Source of the DNA: Lytechinus pictus
Taxonomy: Eukaryota > Echinodermata > Echinoidea > Temnopleuroida > Toxopneustidae
Length of the DNA stretch: 64,000 nucleotides
Direction of reading: 5' to 3'
NCBI RefSeq assembly: GCF_037042905.1
Contig: NC_087245.1
Coordinates: 7,455,501 to 7,519,500, forward strand
The notes below the pieces were generated by a model that ran no database searches, was not told the DNA's origin, and saw nothing but the letters and a program-made list of their open reading frames with translations. The position numbers and the translations under genes were made by a program. Positions 54,060 through 64,000 of the stretch are shown piece after piece (within the stretch, counting starts at the first letter, position 1; each line of letters starts with the position of its first letter).

Positions 54060-54875
54060 TATTGATAACAAACGTTTAGGTCCACTTTGGACCATTCTGA
54101 GAAAAATCATGTTTTTTATTCTCACTTATTGCAATATTCTCATGAGAAACTAAATTGTCATGATGTACTACCCTATCATTTCAACAAAAAAATGGGTATA
54201 AAAGAAATCTACCTGTCTTCAATTTTTTTCTATATATTTTTTTCAAAAATTATTGTGGACCTAACCCCTATTGCAAGCAAACTGAAATGAATCCAATCTC
54301 TTTTGAATGAAAAGGTGATTTTTCTTTGCCACTTTTATTCACATTTTAATGTGAATTTCAAATTTTCTTTGGTATCATCAGAGTGACTAAAAATCTATAG
54401 GTTTTGAGACAGAAAACAATAAAATTTATGAAAAATGGATCTAACCCCTTTTGACAAATGAGCTCTTCAAAAGAGTTTGGTTGCAAAAGGGGTTAGATCC
54501 ACTCCAAGAATTTTTGTTTTATTCTCCCATATTGCAATTCTTATGCGAAACTATGCGAAACAAAATTTTCATGATGCCCTACCATGTGAAATGTAAAATT
54601 GGGTATAAAAGAAATCTACCTGTCGTCATATTTTTTTAAATATTCTTTTCCAAAAAATTTCTTTGTGGACCTAACTCCTTTTGCAACCAAACTGAAATGG
54701 ACCTAAACCCCTTTTGAAAAAAAAGGTGATTTTTCTTTGCCATTTTGTTCACTTTTTATTTGGAAAATTCAACTTTTTTTTGGTATCATCTTAGAGCTTC
54801 TAAAAGTCTATACATTGAATCACAAAAATCAAATTACATGAACAATGGATCTAACCCCTTTTGCAACTGAGCTCT
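54060..54875. repeat. two direct copies of a roughly 410-bp unit
   Basis: The units at about 54068-54470 and 54480-54873 share TGGGTATAAAAGAAATCTACC, AAGGTGATTTTTCTTTGCCA and TTTGGTATCATC in the same order. The words GGATCTAACCCCTTTTG (54437, 54846) and the inverse CAAAAGGGGTTAGATCCA (54486) occur at the unit edges. The last two thirds of both units are clearly homologous. It may be a dimerised or composite mobile repeat. Confidence 0.75.
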
Positions 54876-56029
54876 TCAAATACAGTATAAGGGTAATATA
54901 AAGTTTGTGAAATACCCCATCCTCGACCAAAGTTTTAAAAAGTGTTTGATTATAAGTGATACAAAATTTTCTCTGGAATGTGAACAAAAGTTCTCAGATT
55001 TTATTGTATTTTGGTTTAAAGGGGAGTTTAAAATGGTTCAAATTTAATCAATGTTTAACTTTTAATAACTGTTGATCTTTAGCAGATGGTAAGAAATTAT
55101 GACATCGGGGTGGTATTCTCATATAGTTGTTTTTAAAGTAATAATAGGATTATAGAAAACAAAATGAGGTTCTCAGTAAATGTTTAATTGCACTAGCTCA
55201 AACTGAAATACTGAGGCCATATCATGCAGTGGTAGAAAATTTGTGAATGAAATAATCATTGAATTCTATTGATTGCAATGAACACCTTGAAGTTCCTGTT
55301 TTCACAAATAGATTGGCAAATTAACTTGGAATGACATTCTCTATCATTTCTATTTATTTTTAAATCAATAGATTTAAAATCTAGAAGTGGAAAGCAAATT
55401 CTCATGCTTCTATGTTAAAGAAAAAAAAAGGTGTCATTGACGTATATGCATTTTTATGCAAAATAATTGTTTTGTGCCTATAAAGACATACAGTATTTTA
55501 AAATATACAAACAGCATAATCTGTTGAAACATCTTGTGATACATTAGAAATCAGAATGAAGTATAAACTAGGAGTTGAATTTTGCACGTTGCTGCCTGCT
55601 TTGTTAATGTAGTAGGCTAAAGAAACTAGTACTTTTTTTTCTACCAACATTGATTGGTATGTTATATTTTTCATGGTCATTTTGGAGATAGATAACAAGT
55701 TTCCAAGCTCTGTGCTAAGATTGATGAACAAACTTCCGTACCACATAAATTTGAGAAACAGATATGAGAACTAATGAATATAAAAAATAAGTTGGAAATG
55801 TGTTCCAATAAAAGTATGTTTCTAAAATTTATTTATTTGTGATTTTTTTTTTGTGAGATGATGTTTTGTGATGATGATGATGTTTTGTGTGAGATGGACG
55901 GGGTCATGATTTGTTTTCATTGAGCTTTTCTTTCGATAGTACCATGTGTCCTGTGTAATTAGGTATATACATCTATTTCAAAGTAAGGAATGTGATAAAT
56001 ATATTAGATTGTAATAGAATTACAGTTGA

Positions 56030-56335
56030 AGAGAGAGTAGTGATGAAAGCTGATGAACGTTCAAAGAAATAGGGGGGGGGGTGAAAGGAAGGGAAGGGTG
56101 GGGGGAGAGAAGAGATAAAGAGACAGGAAACGATAGGGGAAGAAAAGAGGACATTGAATGAAATAAGGGAGGTGTAGAGAGTTAAAGGCATGGAAAGAGG
56201 CTGCAGGAGAGAAGGACCAATAGAGAAAGGAGGGTACTAAAAGAACCTTGGGGAATGGGAAGTGGAGGACCGTGGAGAGATGAAGAGAAAGAGAATAACA
56301 TTAAAAGAAAGAGGAAACAAATAAAGAACAAGCTT
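56030..56335. repeat. purine-rich (GA) tract
   Basis: About 300 bp where the plus strand is overwhelmingly A and G, including a GGGGGGGGG run at 56071 and AGAGAAGAGATAAAGAGACA. Such mirror-like purine tracts can form triplex DNA (known property); no gene is visible. Confidence 0.7.
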
Positions 56336-56459
56336 GTATTTGAAATTAGAAGATAATGAAAAAATGTAAATCGATGCGAACAATCAAGAAATTTTGATTT
56401 AACATTGACAACTTACGAGGAAAGCTCCTCACCCCCCCCCCCCCCTTATATTCAGCTTT

Positions 56460-57110
56460 AACCCTAAATAGACTCGGCCGTCGATCGAGCAATTGTGACG
56501 AAATTTGGCATGCACGTTACCAATGGCATAATCTACAAAACTATAAGGTCAAATTCTGCGAAAAATCTCATTGCTAATTAATTATGCCAATTTATGCATA
56601 AAATGAAAAATTTGCTCCAATTAACTAAATGATGCCTCTAAAATGCAAATTTTTGGTACAAAGACTCTTCATAGGGATTTGATCAAATGAACTTTTAAAA
56701 AATTACTACATCACATTTCATTTCTTATGTATTTTATTGTTTTCTAAATTTCTTATGTATTTCTTTATTTTTGTTTTTTAATGTTTTTTTTCAATGGAAA
56801 TTGTCGGGGACTTTATTTTTACCATAAACAAGTTGGAATTAATTTATTTTGATCAGTAAAGGGAAAAAATAATGATACATTAATGAATTTTGGCTAAAAA
56901 CACTATTTGCATTGGATTTGTACTCAAATTCACGTTTTTGAGCAATTTTGTGCCTGCATGCACGAAATGTTGCGTAATATCAGAACCGCATACCCGGGGA
57001 TCGCAATTTTGGTCTCAAAAGTTACGCGAGACTCGAAAGTAAAAAGCGACACGTTAAAAACAATTTGCACAGCGGATTTATCGCAAAAAATGTCAAGGGG
57101 GTTAAAAGCA
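56460..57110. repeat. repeat related to the interior of the 20-kb element
   Basis: Blocks such as TTTTGGTCTCAAAAG, TTTGCATTG...TCACGTTTTTGA, GAAATGTTGCGTAAT and CTCGAAAGTAAAAAGCGAC line up in order with 20.76-21.07 kb. It starts near TTTAACCCTAAATAG and ends near GGGGGTTAAAA, which could be its inverted ends. Non-coding. Confidence 0.6.
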
Positions 57111-57189
57111 GTGCTAAGAGGGAAACGGTAGTTATATACGCTCTATATCCATCGAGCATCCGTCCACTGTGATTTTAGTATTGAAGTGA

Positions 57190-57271
57190 ACAAGGGCAGA
57201 CGACGACGTTGACTCAAACGATCAGACGACTGCTACGTCGTTCTCGTTCACTGCTCCTAAAACTCTCCATT
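57190..57271 (-). repeat. fragment of the 556-bp element family
   Basis: On the minus strand it reads AGTTTTAGGAGCAGTGAACG, then AGAACGACGTAGCAGTCGTC, matching the left end of the element at 23498 with few changes. Confidence 0.75.
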
Positions 57272-58199
57272 GTTTGCCCATTTTGTCCATTGTCTGGAGC
57301 GGATGAAAACGGATGGAGCCACCCCAAAATTTGCTTGTCCGCTGTATCCGTTATGAGTACGTTTTGTGTCCTTCGGCCAGTCCGGACCAGGCCTTAATAT
57401 AGGCCCTAATATAGGGCAATTTTAGGGTTTCGTTGCATTAGATTGCTATATTAGCCAGCACTCTTAGTTTCCTCACTTTGTCTTTTTTTATAATGTAGAG
57501 AAAGCCCTGTGCTACTATTTTATTTCAAAATTTGAATATTTTTATTTGATACCGTTAATGAAATCTTCATTCCGGCCTTCTCGCTGCGGAAGGTATCTTT
57601 GATTGCTAAATAGATAAGTTAATGAATTGGGAGAGTCAATGAATTGAATTGAACTTGAATTTTCACAAATGGTTGATTAATGAGTAAATGAATAAGCGAA
57701 CAGAAAAAAATGAATTGATGCATAAGAGAGTGTATAGGTATATTAAAAGATTAACGATAAAATTAATATTAAAATATCTAAATAAATTGATAAATAAGTG
57801 AATGAATTAATAAATAAATATGTAATTAAATATATAAATAAATCACATAAAATAAACTATAAAAATAATAAGCAGGATCCTTTCAAGTTCACCTTGAGAA
57901 AACATTCTTAACCTTCTTAAGTTTTTGAATCGATATTTTTGTTCACCTTGTCGTTAAACAAAAAAAAAATCCTAGTTTAAAACACAGCCCAATGCCCTCA
58001 ATAATGGGCGACCTTTTCCGCCCAAATCCTTTACTGACGTACAACTGCCTCTTATCTGAATGAAATATGAGCAACACCTACCCGACTCCCCCCCCCCCCC
58101 CCATCCCCGTTATTTACGTGTGTTTTTCCAACGAACTTTCGAATCTCCGGCTCCCCTCCGGCCCCGGTGATCCCCACCTGCACCACCAACAATAATTGT

Positions 58200-58290
58200 C
58201 TCCCTTACGCACATGCGCAAACTTCTTGAATAAGTTTCATTACGTCACAATATTAAGCGAGCACCGCGCTTAACTTTCAGCCAATCATAT
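58200..58290 (+). promoter_or_regulatory. candidate promoter
   Basis: In a locally GC-richer patch lie an NRF1-like CGCACATGCGCA (58208-58219), a CRE-type TTACGTCA (58240-58247) and a CCAAT box (58281-58285), within 80 bp. This clustering is typical of TATA-less animal promoters. It would serve the short exons at 58.5-59.7 kb if transcribed rightwards. Confidence 0.4.
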
Positions 58291-58621
58291 TGCAGAAATC
58301 GGCCATATCATGATATTCGTGAAGAAACAATCGTTTCTAGCTCTAGCTAAGCGCAGGTGTATGTTTTTGTTATTCTAGCATGTTACTAAAATGCTTCATT
58401 CTTATTAAATTCCCCATACATTCGGAAGTCTTTGCATCTTGCTTGCTTCAAAATGCCAAACAGATCTTCGAGAAAAAAAAATCCTTGGGCGATGTAGAAA
58501 GATAATCGGCAAAGGTTTTCGGAAGCTATGCTGTTGTTTACCAGGTAATGATTTTACTTGATCCACCAACGATCTATGTTTTTTTTTTATAATGGACTTA
58601 TTTTTTTAAATTTATTTACAG

Positions 58622-58675
58622 TATATATTTGATGACGGTCATGCCTACAGACTGGCCGCTGATGATTTCAAACTA
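58622..58675 (+). CDS. candidate small exon of an unrecognised gene
   Basis: 54 nt between TTTATTTACAG and GTAAGC, open in phase 0 and encoding YIFDDGHAYRLAADDFKL. The preceding exon-like stretch ends CAG|GTAATG at 58544 and reads VFGSYAVVYQ in the same frame. FDDG...L..DD.K has the look of a Tudor-type barrel, but that is only suggestive. No in-frame ATG was found upstream: a TAA lies at 58503-58505. A missing exon, a frameshift in the A-run at 58472, or a pseudogene is possible. Confidence 0.3.
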
Positions 58676-58716
58676 GTAAGCTAATAATTTATCTTTAAAT
58701 ATATTTAGATTTACAT

Positions 58717-58820
58717 TGTGTGCGGGAATAATTGAATGAATCCGACCGGGGCAATAATAAAACTATAGACGCTTGAATACGTATAATGTATACCGGTAAT
58801 GCATTATAAATAAAAAGATT
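58717..58820 (+). repeat. SINE 3' fragment
   Basis: GTGTGCGGGAATAATTGAAT, then GAATCCGACCGGGGCAATAA, matches the end of the SINE body seen at 23.46 and 42.72 kb. A diverged tail runs into ATT repeats. Confidence 0.65.
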
Positions 58821-58925
58821 ATTATTATTATCATTATTAATATTATTATCATCATCATCATTATTATTATTTGCAATATCATCATCATTATTGTTATTAT
58901 CAATATCATTATTATTATTGTTGTT
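58821..58925. repeat. ATT/ATC microsatellite
   Basis: About 100 bp of interrupted ATT and ATC triplets, continuous with the SINE tail and probably grown from it. Confidence 0.85.
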
Positions 58926-59486
58926 GTTATCTAGATCTTTCGATAATCTAATTTATTCTTTTTAAAACATATATCACAATTTAACGTCAATTTCTTTAGG
59001 AGAAAATTCGAATAAAAATTACCAAGCAGATAATTAATTCATCTATTACTATCTATTTCACTAATTTCAATAGAAACATTTAGATTATACATATATATCA
59101 CATCTAATATTTGTCAAATGTTTGATCTTGTAACATTACAAGAAATTACTCAAAACAGAATAATAAAATTATTATCATTTGATCTATCGCATTCCTGAAA
59201 GAGTACTCAAGTGAATGAATAAAAAATTAAGACAAAATAAAAAAGTAAATAAAACAAAAACCAGGTAAAATGAATAATAATGATAAATAAATAAACGAAT
59301 TAATAAATAATTAAATACGTTAATTAATTCATTCATAAATCTAGTCACTTGATTAATTAATTAGCTTGCTCTAAACAATTTTACTTTTTTTTATTTGATT
59401 TGATCTCCTCTCAGGTTTACATTTCATCTTGCAAATCCATCTCAGATTCTTTCTCAGTTTAAGGTAGTCTCCCTGATCTCTGCCAG

Positions 59487-59717
59487 GCAGACATTGCTAA
59501 TCTTAACAAGGATATCGACCCCTTTCCTACAAACCTCTCTACCAACAATGCCACTTGTTATGATGATAACTGCTTGAGTTGGCATTCCAGTTTGATATCT
59601 GGTAGCTCTTGTGAATTGGCTTCACATTTCAAGAACGATGACAATGACGATTACGTACATGATCGTTATGATGAGAGCATTGCGTGTAGCAGTAGACAAT
59701 CGATATGTCATCTTTAG
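59487..59717 (+). CDS. candidate terminal exon of the unrecognised gene
   Basis: After CTGATCTCTGCCAG the frame is open for 76 codons to TAG 59715-59717, in phase with the 54-nt exon. It encodes ADIANLNKDIDPFPTNLSTN, a Cys/Ser-containing middle and an Asp/Asn-rich end (NDDNDDYVHDRYDES). An AATAAA at 59835-59840 follows. No family was recognised. The balance of residues looks protein-like, but the 5' part of the gene is unresolved. Confidence 0.35.
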   Translation, partial: ADIANLNKDIDPFPTNLSTNNATCYDDNCLSWHSSLISGSSCELASHFKNDDNDDYVHDRYDESIACSSRQSICHL

Positions 59718-59834
59718 ACTTGTCAGTGAGATTGAAAGAGAATTTATTTATGACAATCAGACAAACGCTAAAAAGTATTCTCCTGCGAATGATTAGAGAA
59801 GTCGTATTAAAAAACTACTGAGAAAATTATCGAA

Positions 59835-59840
59835 AATAAA
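59835..59840 (+). terminator. polyadenylation signal candidate of the small gene
   Basis: AATAAA about 120 nt after the TAG that ends the candidate terminal exon. Confidence 0.3.
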
Positions 59841-59904
59841 CATGTTTATTTTAGAAAACAGGCCATTTATCTGTTTGTTTGTTACATTTTTTAAATAGAT
59901 TTCC

Positions 59905-60052
59905 CCTATTTTCTCTCTCCCTATCCTCTCTCTCTTCAATATCAACGCAATCTGTATATCATCCTTCCCCTCCCCTCTACCTGTATCTCCCTCTCTCCCT
60001 CTCTCTATCTATATCTCTCCTCCGACTCATTATCACCCCTCCGCCCCTCTGA
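59905..60052. repeat. pyrimidine-rich (CT) tract
   Basis: About 150 bp dominated by CTCTCTCC and CCCTCT words. Simple sequence, no gene. Confidence 0.7.
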
Positions 60053-60730
60053 AAGGCAATTATTAATGTAAAAAGTTTACAACGAGACCAAATCTAAATA
60101 ACTAGAATACGCGTTTTAATTGATTGATCTTGCTTATACCGAGAAAATTGACAAAACAAAAGACAAATCTTCGATCTGTTTCTAGCAATATGATGCAATT
60201 TAAGACAAACTTAAACAGCCTTTGACAATTTCTTGTAAAAATGAACATAAAACCAACTCCGAAAATTTCTCTTGTAAATTTTGAAATGTAATAATTGAGC
60301 CTTCATTGTGGGCTCATAATTTGATTAATTTAATTTCAGCACAGAAGGTAGTCAATAAGTGTAGGGATTTTCCACCATGTTATTTTGCTGATTATTTTTA
60401 ATACAAAATTACGTCATTTCTATTTTAGGGTAAACCCATTCTTTTGTTATAGAAAAGAAAAGTTCGTCCAGTTTTTTTTCTACGTTAATACTTCTGCAAG
60501 TGTGGTAAGAGATGTACATACAAAATCGTACATTAATGTCAAATATAACAGCAGTAACAGAATAACTGACACTTAATTTTGGCAATAAACGTCTAACTTA
60601 CTAAAGAGAAACCATTTGTATGTTTATGATATAATTTCATTGTCCATTATCCTCGGTTAAACTACTAATATTTACAAAAATTATGAATATAAATTTTTAA
60701 AAAGAAAACACATACTGACCATACAAAAAT
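60053..60730. other. intergenic AT-rich stretch
   Basis: No coding pattern or repeat copy was recognised. It separates the tail of the candidate small gene from the 3' end of the minus-strand NRF-6-like gene. Confidence 0.5.
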
Positions 60731-61411
60731 GTTTTTATTGTTAAATCTTAATAAAAAATGTACAATAATGTTGTAAATTAGTGTTGAAGTGCTTGTTCAT
60801 CATTAATTTTTGTTCAACGACCTGTATTTATCTTTTAAGACCCAAGCGAAGTTTATCAGACCACTTAATATATTTTGTTCCCGATTAATAATAATTCAAA
60901 TCAATGATATATTATTAGAAAGGCTAAGTAATGTTTTAGAAAGATCTCTATTCTGATTTAGAAAATATGAAAAATTGGCGTTTTCAATTACACAAAGTGC
61001 TATAAGTAACATTGTTCTAATATTGTAAGAACCTATACGATAGCAATCTTTTAAGGTGGACTTTGGCCAAAGTCTAAGTCGAGCCCTTTTGAGCACAAAA
61101 ACAAGACTCAACATAATGTTAATTTCTAATCCTTACGATTGATGTCGGACTGAAACATGGCACTGAAATAATGCTGGGATCAGATACATATATACCAGAA
61201 AACTTTAATATCAAACGTAACAAGTTCAACATGTTCAAAGGCGAATTCCATGGAGGCTCCTAGCTCCTGATTGCTTGAAAATCTTTTACTTTTTCTAGTA
61301 AAGTTTTTCATTAATTTTGTAGAATGTCCCAGGTATACGAGTAAAAAAATGAACAATCTCATGTGAAGGAGCTATCTTGGTCGTCTAGGAGTGCTGCTAG
61401 TTTGATGTTTC
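60731..61411 (-). other. 3' untranslated region of the NRF-6-like gene
   Basis: Runs from the TAG at 61412 to a minus-strand AATAAA (TTTATT on the plus strand near 60733-60738). The end point is inferred from that signal only. Confidence 0.4.
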
Positions 61412-61534
61412 CTATTTTGTCTTGAACTTTCCAAACATGATTTTCTCCAGTCCCATTGGTGGGCTTTCCAAGACTAAAGACATGATCAAGGCTGCCGTGT
61501 AGGAGAATACAAGACAACCACCAAAGAAGAAGCT
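61412..61534 (-). CDS. NRF-6-like last exon
   Basis: 41 codons including TAG, starting after TTTTTTTCAG. It reads SFFFGGCLVFSYTAALIMSL then LESPPMGLEK: a final membrane helix and the family's closing motif. A longer open frame over the same DNA (61359-61571) is out of phase with the upstream exons. Confidence 0.88.
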   Translation of the reverse strand, partial: SFFFGGCLVFSYTAALIMSLVLESPPMGLEKIMFGKFKTK

Positions 61535-63839
61535 CTGAAAAAAAAACATTATTTAATAAAATATAGCACATGAAAATGAAATAATACCGCGAAATGGCTT
61601 GGCTTATAATTGTTTCATTTCCCTAAGCACGGTTTCGTTTTTGAAACAGAGAGTTTTCACAACCTACGCAGACGCTTTCTGGAACGAAGAGAATCTTATG
61701 TCAAAAGCCCTTGATGGCAAAGCAGTCTTTGTCGAAAATCGGTTAATCAAAACAGCAGTGTCGCCGTGACTCTGAACGAAGGGCATATTTGCAAGTTTTC
61801 GTCAGCACAGAATTCTACGACGATCAGCTGTCCCGGCTCCCCAATTTTCGACAAAGCCCTCTCAGCTGTTCATTGCCATGATTGTGATTTGACGGGCTTT
61901 TGACATAGGTTTTCTATGTTGTAGAATCCGTCCCCGTCGTAAATGCGAAAACTCGCTACTACCACGGCCATAACGGCATTATCACTGTCATGGTCACTAT
62001 AGGCCCAGTAATATGCCATAGATTTTGACCAACATTTCCCATCTGTTATATGCCTGGGATCTACTTCATGAAAGTTATCAGCACCGGAATGTTGTCATTA
62101 TCCGACATACACCTGCGTTGGCAGTTCTCAGTCAATCAAATCCAAGGAAATCGATTAGACATGGATGGAGCTGATAGGGTTTGTAGTAATACAGGGGATC
62201 ATTTTCATCAACATTTTTCGTCTGACAAGTTGTCAGATCTGACAACTTTCCTTGATTTTGATTGGCTGAGAAGCACGGCTCCTATGGTAACTGTCAGATA
62301 AAAAAAAACGTACAATAAGTACATGAAACACCCCCCCCCCCCCACCCCCGCCTGGACGTTAGTCGAATATAAGCGAACATTCCCTCTGCTCACGCGAATA
62401 TTTTGAATGATTTTTCCCCGTTTGAGTTAGCGGTAAATATCTCATCCAGATACAATGAGACAGTTTCGAAAATTCAAACAATGTATGTCATTGTTAAACA
62501 TATATGCTTCCGTCTTGAACCTGTGGAACGGATAGAACACCACTTGAGAATACTACCAAGATGGCGATGCTATCCGCCCGGTGATGGCGCTAGTGGCACT
62601 CTACGAAATGTAATTATAATGAATATCTACATTAACGTAAGTGAACTTTAATATTCACTACAATTTAAAAAGCATAAATATGATACAAGGCGGAAATAGT
62701 GTTCAAGTTCAAGTTTAATTTATTAAAAAACATACATAAAATTATAAGTACAAATCAATGATCCGTATCCCCAAACACAATGCTTAGCAAAGGCATTGCC
62801 CGCTTTATTTTCACAATAAATTATTGTACATTGCAGTCAATGCAATCAGTCGTAGAAAAATGTTCTTCGATGACTGTTAAGTTTTGGGTTACGGGCCCCA
62901 GATGATAAAAAAAATAAAATGAAAGGTTTTGAAAAGGTTTTAATTTTTTTGTGCTAAAATATGTATATAAGAAGATAAGATTTTTAAGGAAGTACACCAC
63001 ATTCTTTTGAATTATTTATCTTTCCTTGAGTTTTATGCTCGATTTCCTAACGTAATGCATCATTACATCGTCTTACGAAACCCCATTACTCTGAAAACTT
63101 GGTTTATAACTTACGAGTGACAAGTAGTCCATATGGAAGAGAGTCTTGTTGTAAGTCATAGCACTGTACTGTAAGGTAGGATGGATTAGATAGGCACAGT
63201 ATGTTAGACGAGCCATTGGGATCCAGAATGACCAATCAAGAAGCACTCCAATAGGACCTGAAAATAATGAAATTATTAATCAACTTGTCAACATTCCCAT
63301 TATTTAAAACAATTCAAATATGATAGTGTTATCACAGGGGATATTACTTATATTCAGATTCTGACTCTCGTCTATGAACGAAGATAGATTCAATCACTTA
63401 AGACTGATCCGGGACCATAAAGTTGTAATAGTCTGAGGAGTGATCAGAGCCTTTACTATCGCTGGAATCTGTAAGCATGGTAATATTGAGGTATATTTTA
63501 ATTCACAACAAGGGTGAATCTATTTGGTAATACCCTTCTTACTCAATGATTTATGCAATACACACTACTTTTTCCTTTATGTAGCTCTTTGATTCTGTTC
63601 CATTTCGGTTATGTTCCATTAGACCACTCAACCTTTTTTTTAAACGCCTATATACCTCCGTATCCATTAAGACAAGCGAAGATGATCCAAGCAATGCCGA
63701 TACCCCAAGCTAAGCGACCGACAGTCAAATAGATCATTGACTCCCATTGCTCTATGTAACGATTTAGGCAACCGTAAGCACCGTACACCACAGCAAAGAG
63801 AGTGCCAAGAGCAACCAACCAGCCAGTCAAGACGTAGAT
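61412..63839 (-). CDS. nose-resistant-to-fluoxetine (NRF-6)-like acyltransferase-3 protein, C-terminal part
   Basis: Three minus-strand exons, 63839-63656, 63257-63115 and 61534-61412, join in phase (0/1, 1/0, 0/stop). They give about 149 C-terminal residues of a multi-pass membrane protein. Diagnostic pieces are RLAWGIGIAWIIFACLNGYG, FWIPMARLTYCAYLIHP and ending LESPPMGLEKIMFGKFKTK. In the acyltransferase-3/NRF-6 family the C-terminus likewise has a G-x-G loop, P-x-x-RLTYxAYLxHP and an E-x-P-x-x-GLEK end. Members act in membranes on lipid transport or O-acylation; the biochemical role of NRF-6 proteins is not settled. The 5' exons lie beyond the window edge. Confidence 0.88.
61649..61955. 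repeat. fold-back element in the NRF-6-like intron
   Basis: The outer arms GAGTTTTCACAACCTACG and CGTAAATGCGAAAACTCGC, and the inner pairs TTATGTCAAAAGCCC/GGGCTTTTGACATAG and TCTTTGTCGAAAATC/ATTTTCGACAAAG, are inverse. The roughly 307-bp segment could therefore form an imperfect long hairpin. Non-coding. Confidence 0.7.
62198..62340. repeat. fold-back element related to 3939-4098
   Basis: TCGTCTGACAAGTTGTCAGA and GATTTTGATTGGCTGAGAAG with TGGTAACTGTCAGAT match the inner blocks of the element near 3.9-4.1 kb. It ends in a poly-C run (62331). Confidence 0.55.
62698..62860 (-). repeat. possible LINE/SINE 3' tail
   Basis: Starts with GTTCAAGTTCAAGTTTAATT repeats that look like a short-repeat retroposon tail on the opposite strand. 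The adjoining 150 bp (GGGGATACGGATCATTGATT on the minus strand) is not recognised. Weak call. Confidence 0.3.
63115..63257 (-). CDS. NRF-6-like penultimate exon
   Basis: 143 nt between TTATTTTCAG and CTC|GTAAGT, phase 1 in and 0 out. It encodes PIGVLLDWSFWIPMARLTYC and AYLIHPTLQYSAMTY, including the conserved RLTYxAYLxHP segment. Confidence 0.9.
63656..63839 (-). CDS. NRF-6-like exon with two membrane segments
   Basis: 184 nt after TTTTTTCTTCAG, donor GGAG|GTATAT, phase 0 in and 1 out. It encodes VLTGWLVALGTLFAVVYGAY and YLTVGRLAWGIGIAWIIFAC, two hydrophobic helices typical of the family, joined by a short Trp/Glu loop. Confidence 0.9.
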
Positions 63840-64000
63840 CTGAAGAAAAAAATCATCAATGTTACAAAGCTCATAGCAAATAATATTATACACAAGAGAT
63901 TATCATGAATATAGACTAGACTATTTACCATCACACATCAGTCGTGTGTTTTCCATGCATTCGAGAGTACAAAAACCGTTCACAGACTGAACGATTGTAG

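Noticed and set aside
58453..58497. ATG at 58453 as the start of the candidate small gene
   Set aside because: It gives only 14 codons before TAG and is not in the frame that stays open through the following exons. Used only as a hint of a possible frameshift in the A-run.

Overview
This looks like a stretch of an invertebrate deuterostome genome, most likely an echinoderm such as a sea urchin (inference). The evidence is an AT-rich sequence with introns of 0.3-16 kb, canonical GT-AG junctions, frequent acatgtacatgta-type words, many small DNA-transposon derivatives, tRNA-derived SINEs, and two recognisable animal gene families. No bacterial-type operon, CRISPR array or rRNA gene was seen.

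The dominant feature is one plus-strand gene from 10.1 to 52.6 kb. It encodes a cytosolic carboxypeptidase of the CCP2/CCP3 (AGBL2/AGBL3) type, an M14 metallopeptidase family that trims glutamates from tubulin tails. I traced 27 coding exons by hand. Every junction keeps phase: 20 common exons sum to 3453 nt. A terminal exon at 44.46 kb then gives a protein of about 1293 residues, and a string of later exons (47.9-52.57 kb) gives about 1570 residues. The zinc-site HPGE, the NPDG, GRDLNR and DxHGHS motifs and the catalytic-Glu segment FTLEATF are all present. The N-terminal part contains two related copies of one linker module, in the exons at 15.1 and 31.6 kb. These suggest alternative exons or an alternative promoter.

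The 15.8-kb intron between those two exons (15.7-31.6 kb) is filled with nested mobile DNA. It holds a decayed L1/Tx1-like LINE on the minus strand, a 1.67-kb element with 24-bp perfect inverted ends and a TA duplication, a tRNA-SINE split by a 556-bp insertion, a 478-bp inverted-repeat element and a TTAA-flanked MITE. Upstream (1-9.7 kb) there is no convincing gene, only repeats. These include an 873-bp element with a 9-bp target duplication and a 998-bp hAT-like element lodged inside a TTAA MITE.

Two tandem-repeat elements, at 13.8-14.6 kb and 16.5-17.1 kb, repeatedly carry AGGTCAAAGGTCA, the DR1 consensus for nuclear receptors. They lie in neighbouring introns of the carboxypeptidase gene.

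On the right, a minus-strand gene runs off the window edge. Its last three exons (63.84-61.41 kb) encode the membrane C-terminus of an acyltransferase-3/NRF-6 (nose resistant to fluoxetine)-like protein. Between the two genes, a small GC-richer patch with CRE, CCAAT and NRF1-like motifs (58.2-58.3 kb) precedes short phase-compatible exons. These may form a small unrecognised gene or pseudogene converging on the NRF-6-like gene.
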